NCBI GenBank assembly: GCA_013396995.1
Contig: VWZP01008563.1
Span: 369,899 to 433,898, forward strand
DNA: 64,000 nt
Origin: Dicaeum eximium
Taxonomy: Eukaryota > Chordata > Aves > Passeriformes > Dicaeidae
Direction of reading: 5' to 3'
A program made the position numbers and the translations under genes. The notes under the pieces are model-generated. The model was not told where the DNA came from, did not search any database, and worked only from the letters and a program-made list of their open reading frames with translations. Shown piece after piece: positions 13,417-25,806 of this stretch. Position 1 is the first letter of the stretch, and every line of letters begins with the position of its first letter.

Positions 13417-13615
13417 NNNNNNNNNNNNNNNNNNNNNNNNNNNNNNNNNNNNNNNNNNNNNNNNNNNNNNNNNNNNNNNNNNNNNNNNNNNNNNNNNNNN
13501 NNNNNNNNNNNNNNNNNNNNNNNNNNNNNNNNNNNNNNNNNNNNNNNNNNNNNNNNNNNNNNNNNNNNNNNNNNNNNNNNNNNNNNNNNNNNNNNNNNNN
13601 NNNNNNNNNNNNNNN
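13417..13615. other. Assembly gap (199 N) at the MAPKAPK2 promoter
   Basis: Run of N starting six bases upstream of the MAPKAPK2 start codon, with GC-rich sequence on both sides. It hides the 5' UTR and probable CpG-island promoter. Confidence 0.99.
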
Positions 13616-13773
13616 GCTCCCCCAGGGACCCCCAGCTGCTCCCCCAGGGACCCCCGGCCCCGGCACCGCCCGCGGCCCCGGTGCCCTGCAGCCGGCGGTG
13701 GGATGGCAACAGGTCCTGGCGTTCCCAGTGAGCCTCCGGTGACAACAGGAAAGGCTGATGGAGGAGCGTGGGG

Positions 13774-14044
13774 CGACAGGACAGGGGGAATGGCTCAGGT
13801 TCAAAGAGAGAAGGTTTAGGTGGGATATTAACGAAGAAAATTCTTCCCTGTGAGCGTGGGGAGGCCCTGGCACAGGGGACACAGAGAAGATGTGGATGCC
13901 CTGGAGGTGTTCAAGGCCACGTTGGAGCAACCTGGAAGGTGGAAGGTGGAAAGTGGAAGGTGGAAGGTGGAAGTGTCCCTGCCCATGGCACGGGTGGAAT
14001 GAGATGATCTTTATGTCCCCTCCAACACAAACCATTCTGTGATG
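13774..14044 (+). mobile_element. CR1 LINE 3' portion
   Basis: Sense-orientation CR1 tail with recognisable blocks: tgggatattaacgaagaaaa, ctggaggtgttcaaggcc and the end accattctgtgatgg. Inside it, a ggtggaa-type unit has expanded at about 13934-13970. Confidence 0.9.
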
Positions 14045-14659
14045 GCACCATTGAGCCAGTAACAGCGTCCCACCCGCGCCTGGTGTCCCCTCCCTGCCCT
14101 GAGAGCTCCCTGAGGTGACAAAGGGCTGCTCTGGGGATGGACACTGCTGTTCCCAGCACCTCATCCCCCACCGCTCCATCTTCCCAGGAAAACGAGAGAT
14201 GGAACCAGCACCACAGCACCGAGAGCACCAGGGGATGGGAAGCAAGTCCCAAAAGAGTAAAGCCTGAGCTGATGATAACAAATTAACTCTTGTGTCCATG
14301 TTCATCCCAGAATCCAGCAAAGATGAGAAGATGGGGCTGAAAGAGAAGAGATCCACACTGAGGTGCAACCTGCCCTTGAGCTGCCTGACATCCAGTAAAA
14401 CCCAATGAGCATTCCTGCTCCTGGAGGGCCACAGGAAATCAAGATATTTCATTTATGGATGTAAAAGTCACACTGATAACCCCCGATTTCTAAGTAAAGA
14501 ACATGTGGGTTTTTGACATTCATCCCTCTTACCCAGCTGTCCCACAAAAGGCGGGGAGTGTGCCCTGGGGAAGGGATGAAGGAACACCACGGTACACAGC
14601 ACCTGCACCACGTCCTCCACAAGCAGCTGCCACCACAAGAAAGGAGAATCCAGGTCCTA

Positions 14660-14716
14660 AAAAGGGACAGGACAGTGAAGGACAGGACAGGGAAGGGCAG
14701 GACAGGGAAGGGCACG
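14660..14716. repeat. Short GGACA-type minisatellite
   Basis: Repeats of ggacaggacagggaagggca over about 55 bp. Confidence 0.8.
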
Positions 14717-15660
14717 CTGTGTCCCCTGCGTGTCCCTACACACAGGCAAGGCCACCCTGGAGCAGGAGGCATCTGCTCCACCTCTGCCACCTCTGCACCT
14801 TCTGAGATCAATAAAACCCTCTCAGGTTTTTTAACCAAACCAATAAAACTGGTTTTACCCAGCAGTTCTCACCCGTGGCTGATCAATAGCTGGTGAAGCA
14901 GCGGACCCAGCTAATCAAAACACGTCATTAGCAGCAAGAGACTGAGCGTCTGTCGGGAGGTGGCAGTGACAGTCACCAGATGGGAGAGTGAGTAAACCTA
15001 CACCAGGCGCTGGCAGCTTTAAAAATAAAACTCTTGTCGAGCTCCCCGTGCCTCTCCCTGAGTCCTGAGTTTCCCTGAGAAACCCGGAGAGCAGCAGAGG
15101 CCTTCTGCCTGCTCCTGGCTGCAAGAAGATTTCCCACTTGGAAAATGGATTCCTTCTGGGCCTTGCAGCATCCCCCAGAATCTGATCCTGCAGCCTTCAC
15201 CCCGGCCAGCGAGGGGTTTTGGGGGTGGGAGTTAAATCCCACAGACCCTGTAAGCGCAGATCAAAGCTGCAGCTCGGTGGGGTTTTCCCAGCTTTGGCGT
15301 CCCCTTGCCTGGGCTGGTCCCAGCACGTCTGGGGAAAGGAGCCTTTTGAGCCAAGATTTTCCTCCACAGAGGAATCTGGTCAAAGGAAAATGTCTGACCC
15401 ATTTCGTCGCTCCGTTTCCTTTAGTTTCATTCATATTTGCTTTGTAACCCGACCCCTCAGCTATTTCAAAGATAAACACCAGCGCAGAGGAGGCACCGTT
15501 CGGGAGCCCCGGGTCCTGGGTTTCCCATGGAATCCTCCTGGGCTCCTCACCCCGGCTGGGCTGTGCTGGCTCCTCCTCACAGCCTGGGACCCTGGAGCTG
15601 GGACAGCAGAGCCGCACCTCCCTCTGCCTTCAGCCTTGGGGGTCAGGAAACCACATCAAT

Positions 15661-15907
15661 TATCACAGAACCGAGAGTGGTTTGGGTTGGAGGGGACTGT
15701 AAAGCTCACCCAGTGCCACCCCTGCCGTGGCAGGGACACCTCCCGCTGTCCTGTGGCTCCAACCTGGCCTGGGGCACTGCCAGGGCTGGGGCAGCCACAG
15801 CTGCTCTGTGCCAGGGCCTCCCCACGCTCACAGGGAAGAATTTATTCCCAATACCCAATCTAAACATCCCATTTTTAATTTAATACCATTCCCCCTTGTC
15901 CTGTCAC
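15661..15907 (-). mobile_element. CR1 LINE 3' portion
   Basis: Antisense CR1 tail: gtggtttgggttggagggga, then ggctccaacctggcctggg, ctctgtgccagggcctcc and a decayed 5' part near ttcccaatacccaatctaaa. Confidence 0.9.
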
Positions 15908-17384
15908 CAAGCTTCTTCAGCACCTTTTAACTACTTCTAAGGAAAATCTGATGCTTGCAGGGAGTTTGTCCTTGCTCTGTTTCAAGTCATGTTTGCTGAT
16001 AAACTCAGGCTTTCTCTTATAAAATTCCTGGCATGGGGACAGATGTTTCTTTCCATCATTTCACAAGGTGATTGCAGTGACAATCTTCTGCTGGAGTCAG
16101 TGGGAAGCAGTGAAACCTTCGGTGTGAATTTATTAAGAAATAAAGAATTTATTAAAGAAATAACGGTGGAGGGGCAGGCCCAGTGGTGGCCCAGTGTGAC
16201 CATAAAAATTTGATTTGCAGTTCTGTGCCCGTTCCAGCAAAGCTGAGCAGTGACAGCTCACTGAGCAGTGGAGCCTCGGGGAGGCAGAATTACAGAGATT
16301 CCCCCAAAATGATCCGATCTATCCCGAGGGGGGACAGAGGGGTGCCCGGTCCCTGTTCCGGGGTGTCGGGGCTCCCTGCCCGGCTCGGAGCTGGTCGCCA
16401 CGAGCCGCCACGAGGTGGCCCCCGGGCCCTGCCGAGCCCCGCAGCGAGCGCAGCCTTTATGTGACACAAGTGCCTGGTCCATGAACAAACAATAAACCAG
16501 ATTGTTCTTCGATTTTAGTAGAGTTACCAGGAAAAAACAGACCGCGAAGATGAGGGTATTGATCGTTTGGAATCTGCGCATCCTGTTCTTCTCCCTGGGT
16601 GGATTTGCGGGAACACGAGGCCGGTGAAAATCTATCCCGCCTAAAAAATTATAATTCTTTTAAATAATCTTTTTAGGAGAGGGGCGATAGAGTTGAAAAG
16701 ATGTTGTTAATCACCATTACGACTATCAGTGCCACTTGTAAAGCAGCGGAAGGATTGAAATGAGCGCAGGAGGTGGCACTGAAGCTGCAGCGAGGTTTTT
16801 TTCCAGCGTTCCCGGAGCTCCGGCTCAGCTCCGGCAGCGGCTCCGCTCTCCCAGGAAGCGGCCGCATCCCAGTGCCTGGAAGTGATCCTTGTGCCTGGTT
16901 TGCAAATCTATTTATAAAGCACTGCGGGATCCTTCAGGATGAAAGGAGCTATTCTAACTCGGGTTTATTTCCCAAAAATGCAACCACAAACTTTCTCACG
17001 CTGCTCCGCGCACACGAGTCCGAGCAATTGCGATTTATGGAGCCCTTCTCTCCCGGCCGGGTCCGGCTGGCAGCAGCAGCCCCTTGCCAGGGATGTCACC
17101 ACGGGCAGCACCGTTCCTCGGCAGCGGAGATGGAGCCGTGCCCTTGGCACACTCTGGGAAGAGGCAGCGGCTCCGGGCCGGGATTCCCGTCGGGGATTAT
17201 CACCCCGGGCTGCGGCGTTGCTCAAATTCCCGAGCGGGACGGAGCCCCGGACCCTTCCCGCTGGGCATTCCCGAGCTGACACACGCAGCCCGTGATTGCG
17301 AGACACGTCGGGAAATCCTGCTCGGGATTAGAGCTGTCTGCCTGCCGGGGATGAGGATTTTCCTGCGCCTTTCCCGGCCAGCCA

Positions 17385-17545
17385 GGCACAGGGGACAGGG
17401 CAGGGGGGACAGGACACAGGGCAGGGGGACAGGGCAGGGCACAGGGCACAGGGGACAGGACAGGGGACAGGGGACAGGGCACAGGGCACAGGGCACAGGG
17501 GACAGGGCACAGGACACAGGGCACAGGGCAGGGGACACAGCACGG
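17385..17545. repeat. GGGACAGGGCACA minisatellite
   Basis: About 160 bp of irregular 7-13-bp units (ggggacagggcacagg). The opposite strand gives artificial Cys/Pro-rich open frames. Confidence 0.92.
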
Positions 17546-18360
17546 TCCCCTAAGGGACAAACCAGCGTGTCCTGGGGGCATCTACAAGTGTCCACCTCCA
17601 GCAGTAACCCCCCCACACCCACCCAGGGAGGGTTTAGCACAAGGAAGGGGAACACTAAAAGCACTAAAAGCACACAAAATCCCCCAGCACTGACCCCGGA
17701 CTCTGCTTCTCCCAACACGAGGGTTTTTCCACCTGGAAACTGGAACTGATTCATTGCCCACCAGATGATGCCAGAGGTACTTCCCTAAGTCACAGTCACA
17801 AAATCCACCACTCAGAAATACAGAAATGTACAGGCCCTGAGATAAATCACTTTTAAAGGGATGGAGCCCAGCTGAGAGGTGAAACCACAGATCCTGTACC
17901 AGGAAAAGCCTAAAGCAAGGCTGGGCCTAAGGGATCTGGTTTTGAGGCCAGCACCAGTCCCTGGCTGGCAGTCACCCCCTGCTGCAAAGGGGTGACAAGA
18001 GAAGAGCCTGGAGAGGGAGGAGGATCTCCCATCTGAACCCAGCCTGGCACGGCCCCGCAGCCCCGCGTGTGCCACCTCCTCTCGTGCCACCTCCCAGAGC
18101 CCTTCTCCCTGCTGGCATCCACACACGGCCCAAACCCCGCTGCTCTGCCAGCAGAGAGAGGCATTTCTGTGACAAGATTATGGAGATGAGCCCCAGTAGC
18201 ATGAGCAGCTCGGGGCTGGCCCTAATCCAGAGGGACATCTGCAGCCCATGAGCTGGGGACGCGATTGTCACCCGTGTCCCCGTGCCAGGGTGGGCACCGT
18301 GTGCCAGCAGGGACCCACAGACCCTCCCAGCTCAGCTCAGCACCTGCAACGGGCTGGCCA

Positions 18361-18658
18361 CACTGGGGCAGGGGCTGGGGACAGTCCAGGGGTGGCAGTG
18401 ACCCCTCCCCAGCAGCACAGCCCTGGGTCAGGGGTTGGGAACAATCCAGGGGTGGCAGTGACCCCTCCTCAGCAGGGCAGCCCTGGGTCAGGGGCTGGGG
18501 ACAATCCAGGGGTGGCAGTGACCCCTCCCCAAGAACACAGCCCTGGGTCAGGGGCTGGGGACAATCCAGGGGTGGCAGTGACCCCTCCCCAGCAGGGCAG
18601 CCCTGGGTCAGGGGCTGGGGACAATCCGGGGGTGGCAGTGACCCCTCCCCAGCAGCCC
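18361..18658. repeat. 60-bp minisatellite, five units
   Basis: Five head-to-tail units with an exact 60-bp period, each carrying ccctgggtcaggggctgggg, a variable aca/cag segment and tggcagtgacccctcc. The first unit is divergent. As 60 is a multiple of three, frames stay open on both strands as 20-residue repeats. I see no start context, splice sites or homology that would argue for a protein. Confidence 0.95.
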
Positions 18659-20246
18659 CGCCCCGCACAGGTGCTGCCGGCAGCGAGGCTTCCAGGGCTT
18701 TATCGGGGTTTCTGAGTAGGGTGGAAAAACACTCGGGCCACCGAGCGGGAGGCTAAAAGTGGCCGGGTCAGGGCTCGCAGCTGCCGGGGCCGTGCCGGGA
18801 GCAGCGGGGCCGGCCCGGCGTGCCCAGCCCGGCCGGGATTGCGTGTCACAGCCCGGGGCTGGCATGCGGGCCGGCCAGAAATAACCCTGTTTGTGTAGCA
18901 ACTGCGAACACAGCAACGGCAGCGCTGGATGGGACTCTCTTTTTGTGGGTGTTTGTTCGGGGTTTTTTGGGTTTTTTATCTGCGGGGTGGGAGAGATCTT
19001 GGGATGTGAGATCCCTGAGCATCCAGCGGCTGCAAGGGACAGCGGGATGTCTCCTGGAGGTTTGGGACTCCCAGCAGCATCTTCACTGCCCTTCCATGGA
19101 CCACGGGCTTTGGGATGCTGGGGTGCACGGCATGAGGTCACCCCGTGGCTGGGACACAGCAGTGACAAAGCTCCCAGCTCCCACAGCTGCCAGCCCTGCT
19201 GCTGGTGGCACTAAACCCCCAGCAGTGCCACGTGGGGAGAGCTCTGCAAATGGCATCACTGAAATTGGGAACCACCAAAAGCTGTGTTTGTTGTGTCTCT
19301 GTGGGAAGATAAAACATCTTTCTGTAGTGCTGCCCCAAAGGGCCGTGGAATGAGAGCAGAACCTGAGAAAGCAGCTGATAAAGGCTGATTTCTCCACGGT
19401 GTGTAACTGGACCCAGCAGTGTGGGTGATGCATGAAGCTCTGGGTTTAGTTTAATAGTGGGGAAAAAAAATCATCAAAGAATATTTAGAAAGGTTTGTGT
19501 CACTCTGGAGCATTTCTCATCACATGGGGATGTGTCAAAGGACCATGGTTAGTCCTGCAAGGGCTGAAGAGGGGCCTGGAAATAGTTACAGCAAAACATG
19601 TGATCCATCAGACAGGGGAAAAGAAGAAAATCCAGCTTGGAGATTCTGGCTGTCTCTTCCCTCTCCTTACTGCTCCCCCTGAAAGCACAGCCAGTGCCCC
19701 TGGGTGAGGATGGGATGGGAGGGAGGGAAAACTCTGTGGCCTCTGTGTCACCGTGGCCCCTGTGTCACCACGGCCTCGTCAGCGCAGCCCCACACGACTG
19801 GCACCGCTGGAACCTCCTGAATCAGCACCAGCTGGCTGGAAAATGAAAGCTGGGCTGTTTGCTCCCCTCCTGCACCTCCCAAAATAACCAGCAGCTCCCC
19901 TCCCCTCCGGCCCCACACAGCCCCAGCTGCCCCACAACCAGCGGGCACTGCCAGCTCTGCCATCCCCGTTCCACCTCCTGCCCCCTGTGCCCCACAAGTG
20001 ACCACGTTCAGTGGGCGTTTTTGAAGATCGCCAGGCTGCAAATACCTGAAAGTGTTGGAGAACACAGCTCCCCCCTCCCAGTGCCCAGGGTCCCGTGGGG
20101 AGGTTGGGAGGTGCTGTGGGGCACGTCCAGCAGGGAGGAAAATCACCTCAAACACCCCCATTGTTTCCACTCGTATCTCATCTAAAGAAGAAACAGAGCA
20201 TAAAAAGGTGGGCAGCACGTTTCCCCAGGCTCCTGCAGAAGTGTGA

Positions 20247-20284
20247 GGAACTGCAGGAGCTGCAGGAGCTGCAGGAGCTGCCCA
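20247..20284. repeat. 9-bp tandem repeat
   Basis: Four copies of ctgcaggag in a row. Confidence 0.85.
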
Positions 20285-20654
20285 GCTCCAGCCTCTCTCT
20301 GTCCTGGGTCAGACAGGAACCGACAGCAGCCAGACCGAGCCGTGCCAGAGGCTGAGCTCACACAGGAGAGCACAGGAATTGTGCAGGGGACACACGGGGG
20401 ACCCACAGCTCCTGTCCCAGAGGGTCAGCCCCAGACAAAAACAAATGTTCCCTCTCTGCCTGCCTGTGTGCGTTCTGCTCGTGGCTTTGGGAGCTGAGGA
20501 GTTCTGGTGTGAATTACTTGCACGACCTTTCCTGTTTGGTGACTTTACAGCTGGTTGCTCACACCTCAGATATAATTCCATTTCTGCCATCCATCATCAG
20601 CACCTGCTGGAGAGCCTGGCAGCTCCTGCTGCTGCTGCTGCTGTCACCGGGGGC

Positions 20655-20872
20655 TGTGGCAGTGACAGGACACAGGACACGGACACGGGGAGGTGGCACT
20701 GCCCTGCACAGCCCCGGGCAGTGACAGGACACAGGACAGGGACACGGGGAGGTGGCACAGCCCTGGGCAGTGGCAGGACACAGGACAGGGACACAGGAGG
20801 TGGCACAGCCCTGGGCAGTGACAGGACACAGGGAGGTGGCACTGCCCTGCACAGCCCTGGGCAGGGCCAAGG
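20655..20872. repeat. Minisatellite of about 55-65-bp units
   Basis: Four related units built from gtgacaggacacaggacagg, cacggggaggtggca and ctgccctgcacagccc. A short (ctg)5-like run lies just before it at about 20625-20642. Confidence 0.9.
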
Positions 20873-22145
20873 ACCTTGGGCATTCTCAGTCAGACCTGGC
20901 ACAGGACTGAGTTAAATCCTTCTTTTGTCCTCTCCTCATTTTCCACCCACTTTGAGCGAGCTCTGAGGCTCCTGCTGAGTGTGGCAGGGCAGAAATAATT
21001 TTCCCAACTCTTTCCCTGCCCTACAAGATCATCCTCAGTGGTGCCCAGCACAAAGCCCTTGAGGCAGCCGAACTCCCCTCTGCCAGCAGCCTCTTGGCTC
21101 TGAGTTCTTGCATTTCCACATCCTCAGCAGCCAAAAAACCACCCAGGGCAAGACCTGGCTGTGCCATTCTCATCTGCAGAGCCCCTTGCTCACATCCCCC
21201 TGCCCAACACGCTGCAGTTGTTCTCACACTGAAGTTAAACTGAAGAAATTCCTGTTAAATCCAGCCCGGTCTGTGTCACTGCTCCGTTCCCCAGCAGTCC
21301 CTTCCGTGGGCTAACCAGTGTGTGTTATATTGCTATAATGTGTTTTATTGCTCTCAATCCCTTCTCGGCTACACTTAATTACACTTAATTATCGTAATCC
21401 CGCTCTCTGCCCTCCCAGCCCCGACCCACTGGCCCGGCACAGCGATCCCGGGCGATGCTGCTGCCCTGCAAAGCCGAATTCCGGAGCTTCCGAGCCGGCC
21501 GGAGGAATTCCACCCTCACAGGGCTCCGCTCCTCTGCCAGCGCCTGCGGCTGCCTCTCCTCGCCTTTAGAAAGCTCCTCTCAGCCTTGAAGAATGGACAG
21601 ACTTAATTCGGGCAGCTATTCCATCCCCGCAGACAAAAGAAACAAGCCGGAGCACACTTAAGGAGCAATTATTTAAATCCCCCTGTCTGCAAGGGGCGGG
21701 GGAAAAGCCGCTGGTGCCGGCGATCCCCTCTCCCTGCGGCTCCCGACATCCCAAACTCTCCTGCCACTCCTTGGAAGTTCAGCTTTCCCCAGGTGTCTCT
21801 GCACCTGCACCTGGGAAAACACATTTATCGTTCCCCTATAAACTTGGGGAGAGAGGGATGGGACCTCAGGAAAAAGTCCGGCCAAGGATATGAGTTTATT
21901 CCCGGGTTTTACACCCAAAATCCAAGTGAAGAGAGCAGTCATCAGAGGGAAAGGCGTTCCTGAGCATCTGTGCACGTGGCTGTCCCAAAAAGTGTTTGCA
22001 CAGCCCCATTGGGGTCATTTGGCGAGAGGAAATAAAGCAAACCCAGAGCTGCCGCCGGAACTGCGAGGAGCTGAGCTTACAAAATCATCAGATGGATCAA
22101 AGAAAACATCATTATGGGCAAAATTCTCCTCTTTGGTTCACGCAG

Positions 22146-22347
22146 CCGTGGCAGGGACACCTTCCACTGTCCCGGGTGGCTCCAAACCCATCCAGCCTGG
22201 CCTGGGACAATCCAGGGATCCAGGGGCACCCACAGCTGCCCACCCTCAGAGCAGAATTTTTCCCGAATATCCAATCCAACCATTCTCCCTTCCAGTTTGA
22301 AGCTCTTCCCTTCCAGTTTGAAGCTCTTCCCTCCTGCCCCGTCACTC
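22146..22347 (-). mobile_element. CR1 LINE 3' portion with internal duplication
   Basis: Antisense CR1 tail: gtggcagggacaccttcca, ccagcctggcctgggacaat and gaatatccaatccaacc. A 21-bp segment, ttccagtttgaagctcttccc, occurs twice in tandem at 22290-22331. Confidence 0.88.
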
Positions 22348-22737
22348 CAATAATTAATAATAATTGGAATACGCCACAGGAGGAACAAACTCCAGGCTTC
22401 TGCTCCCCATCTTTGTGCAGATCCAGGTTTTCACCAACATCCCTCAGCACCATTTGGCCAGGCAGAAAGACACGGGCTCAGCTTTGGTGCTGATTCCCCA
22501 GCCCCTCTGCTGGCAACAATTTTTTTTTTTTAATTATTTTTATTATTATTTGCCCTCACAGTGCCCAGTTTGGGAGATAATCCCTTATCATGTTACATCA
22601 ACAGGTATTACAGCAGGCCAGATAAATTTGTTTTTTTAACTTCAGGTGCTGTGCTTGAGGAAATGTCACTCAGAGAGTGTCCCATGGACTCATGGCAGGC
22701 TGAACACAGAGCTACACANGGTGAACACAGAGATACA

Positions 22738-22740
22738 TAT

Positions 22741-22797
<57 letters not shown>
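22738..22797. repeat. (TA)n microsatellite
   Basis: About 26 TA dinucleotides after a short T run. A single N lies nearby at 22719. Confidence 0.97.
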
Positions 22798-22799
<2 letters not shown>

Positions 22800-23416
22800 A
22801 AACAAAGATATCTAAATCTCTACATATTTTTTTTTACTGTTTTCAGCTTGCTAACTTTTAAAAAATCAGATATTTACCGTTCACCCACATTAAAACAAGG
22901 TAAAAATTCACTGTGCTTCTGCACACTCAGTGTGTGCAACACACATGGTTTAATCACCCAGGTTGTAGCTGGAGACCTTTTATTGGAGCATGATTTCATT
23001 TTCAAACCATCCCAATATCCACTTGTGTACAGTAAGTCACCCATTTATAGGTTTCTAATAAAAGCAAATCTTCCCTAAGTGGCTATTACTGGATTTCTCC
23101 TTCCAGCCTGGGGATAAGCAGGATTCTGGGCTTTAAAAAGCTCTCTAGTGGGCTGAATAAGAAAGTGACAACTGAAGAGTGTCATGGCAAAACTGTGGCG
23201 TGTTCTAATTACAGCACTGTTAACGAGGGGAACATTTGTCAGAGCAGAGCTTCATCACGTTCAGCACAGACACAGAAACCTCCCCCTCACACTGACAATT
23301 TTCTCTCCTCTCCAGGCAGATGCCACAGGAGGTGGTGTCTGCCAGCACAAGGTAAGTTCCACCATCTGGAAAGAATTAGTACTTTTTCCTTTTTCATTTT
23401 AATCAAGGACTTTTAA

Positions 23417-24012
23417 AGAATTTGCACACTCGGTTGCTAAAGAAAACGACGCGTTTATTTTCTTTTAAAAAGTACAACTCCAAGAAATCTGCTGATTACA
23501 TTTAGATACATAGTTTGTGACTGACTGATTTCCAGAATGTTCCTCCACGGTTAAACCCACATGCACCCCCAATGTTTTCCACACTCCCCACCCTGTCACA
23601 CCTCATCACAATATTTATAATAAAAAGGCAAAGCTGCGGGTTCTGAGGACGCTGACATTTCCTTGGAACATCTGCGATGTGTAAGAACCCCTGAACTTGT
23701 TTGCAGCGAGGCAGAGGGAAGCTGGTAAAACCCTGAGTGCTATGGGGGGCTCTGGGCTGCCCAACCCTGCCAGGTTTGGAATAAAAAATCCAGGAAAATG
23801 TTCTGGAGCCACAGATTTCTCCTGGCACAGAGGGAATTACAGAGCTGGAGGTATTGGTGGTGTTTTGGAAGATGAGGGCTCTCTGATGGGATGTAGGAGG
23901 TTTATTTATTCCCACAAACTGTTGTAAAGTTAACAGAAAAATAAAAACCAAGTGGTGTCTGTGACTTTCTGGCTCTGCACAACTCCCTGCCAGGAGGGGA
24001 CAGCCGGGGGGG
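23417..24012. repeat. 596-bp duplicated segment, copy 1 (left of gap)
   Basis: Nearly identical to 24949-25544, with an offset of 1532. I noticed two mismatches: tgtctgtg versus tgtatgtg, and tgccagg versus tgcccgg. The copy ends exactly where the N run starts. Its second half belongs to the repeat family also seen at 36325. Confidence 0.95.
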
Positions 24013-24948
24013 NNNNNNNNNNNNNNNNNNNNNNNNNNNNNNNNNNNNNNNNNNNNNNNNNNNNNNNNNNNNNNNNNNNNNNNNNNNNNNNNNNNNNNNN
24101 NNNNNNNNNNNNNNNNNNNNNNNNNNNNNNNNNNNNNNNNNNNNNNNNNNNNNNNNNNNNNNNNNNNNNNNNNNNNNNNNNNNNNNNNNNNNNNNNNNNN
24201 NNNNNNNNNNNNNNNNNNNNNNNNNNNNNNNNNNNNNNNNNNNNNNNNNNNNNNNNNNNNNNNNNNNNNNNNNNNNNNNNNNNNNNNNNNNNNNNNNNNN
24301 NNNNNNNNNNNNNNNNNNNNNNNNNNNNNNNNNNNNNNNNNNNNNNNNNNNNNNNNNNNNNNNNNNNNNNNNNNNNNNNNNNNNNNNNNNNNNNNNNNNN
24401 NNNNNNNNNNNNNNNNNNNNNNNNNNNNNNNNNNNNNNNNNNNNNNNNNNNNNNNNNNNNNNNNNNNNNNNNNNNNNNNNNNNNNNNNNNNNNNNNNNNN
24501 NNNNNNNNNNNNNNNNNNNNNNNNNNNNNNNNNNNNNNNNNNNNNNNNNNNNNNNNNNNNNNNNNNNNNNNNNNNNNNNNNNNNNNNNNNNNNNNNNNNN
24601 NNNNNNNNNNNNNNNNNNNNNNNNNNNNNNNNNNNNNNNNNNNNNNNNNNNNNNNNNNNNNNNNNNNNNNNNNNNNNNNNNNNNNNNNNNNNNNNNNNNN
24701 NNNNNNNNNNNNNNNNNNNNNNNNNNNNNNNNNNNNNNNNNNNNNNNNNNNNNNNNNNNNNNNNNNNNNNNNNNNNNNNNNNNNNNNNNNNNNNNNNNNN
24801 NNNNNNNNNNNNNNNNNNNNNNNNNNNNNNNNNNNNNNNNNNNNNNNNNNNNNNNNNNNNNNNNNNNNNNNNNNNNNNNNNNNNNNNNNNNNNNNNNNNN
24901 NNNNNNNNNNNNNNNNNNNNNNNNNNNNNNNNNNNNNNNNNNNNNNNN
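24013..24948. other. Assembly gap (936 N)
   Basis: Run of N lying exactly between the two copies of a 596-bp sequence. Confidence 0.99.
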
Positions 24949-25544
24949 AGAATTTGCACACTCGGTTGCTAAAGAAAACGACGCGTTTATTTTCTTTTAA
25001 AAAGTACAACTCCAAGAAATCTGCTGATTACATTTAGATACATAGTTTGTGACTGACTGATTTCCAGAATGTTCCTCCACGGTTAAACCCACATGCACCC
25101 CCAATGTTTTCCACACTCCCCACCCTGTCACACCTCATCACAATATTTATAATAAAAAGGCAAAGCTGCGGGTTCTGAGGACGCTGACATTTCCTTGGAA
25201 CATCTGCGATGTGTAAGAACCCCTGAACTTGTTTGCAGCGAGGCAGAGGGAAGCTGGTAAAACCCTGAGTGCTATGGGGGGCTCTGGGCTGCCCAACCCT
25301 GCCAGGTTTGGAATAAAAAATCCAGGAAAATGTTCTGGAGCCACAGATTTCTCCTGGCACAGAGGGAATTACAGAGCTGGAGGTATTGGTGGTGTTTTGG
25401 AAGATGAGGGCTCTCTGATGGGATGTAGGAGGTTTATTTATTCCCACAAACTGTTGTAAAGTTAACAGAAAAATAAAAACCAAGTGGTGTATGTGACTTT
25501 CTGGCTCTGCACAACTCCCTGCCCGGAGGGGACAGCCGGGGGGG
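24949..25544. repeat. 596-bp duplicated segment, copy 2 (right of gap)
   Basis: Starts at the first base after the N run and matches 23417-24012. Unlike copy 1 it continues into a CR1-like tail at 25545. Confidence 0.95.
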
Positions 25545-25806
25545 ATTTGGGATCTTATCCCAGGGATCAGGGACAGGAGGAGAGGGAACGGCCTCAGGCT
25601 GGGCCAGGGGAGGCTCAGGTTGGACAGCAGCAGGAATTTCCTCATGGAAAGGGCTGGAAGGGGCTGCCCAGGGGGTTTGGAGTGCCCAGCCCTGGAGGTG
25701 CCCAATGACTGGACCAGGTCTGGGGGATGAGGTGGGGATCAGGCACAGCTTGGAACTGATGGTCCTGGGGGGCTTTTCCAGCCTCACGATCCCAGGATTC
25801 TGTGAA
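25545..25806 (+). mobile_element. CR1-like LINE tail
   Basis: Sense-orientation CR1 subtype: gatttgggatcttatccc, gggacaggaggagagggaac, tggagtgcccagccctggag and an end resembling gatcccaggattctgtg. It directly continues the repeat starting near 25222. Confidence 0.85.

Noticed and set aside
18248..18715. Repeat protein gene with 20-residue units
   Set aside because: Explained by the 60-bp minisatellite; both strands are equally open, and there is no splice or start evidence.
23502..25037. Open frames of 361-485 residues on both strands
   Set aside because: They consist mostly of translated Ns from the assembly gap.
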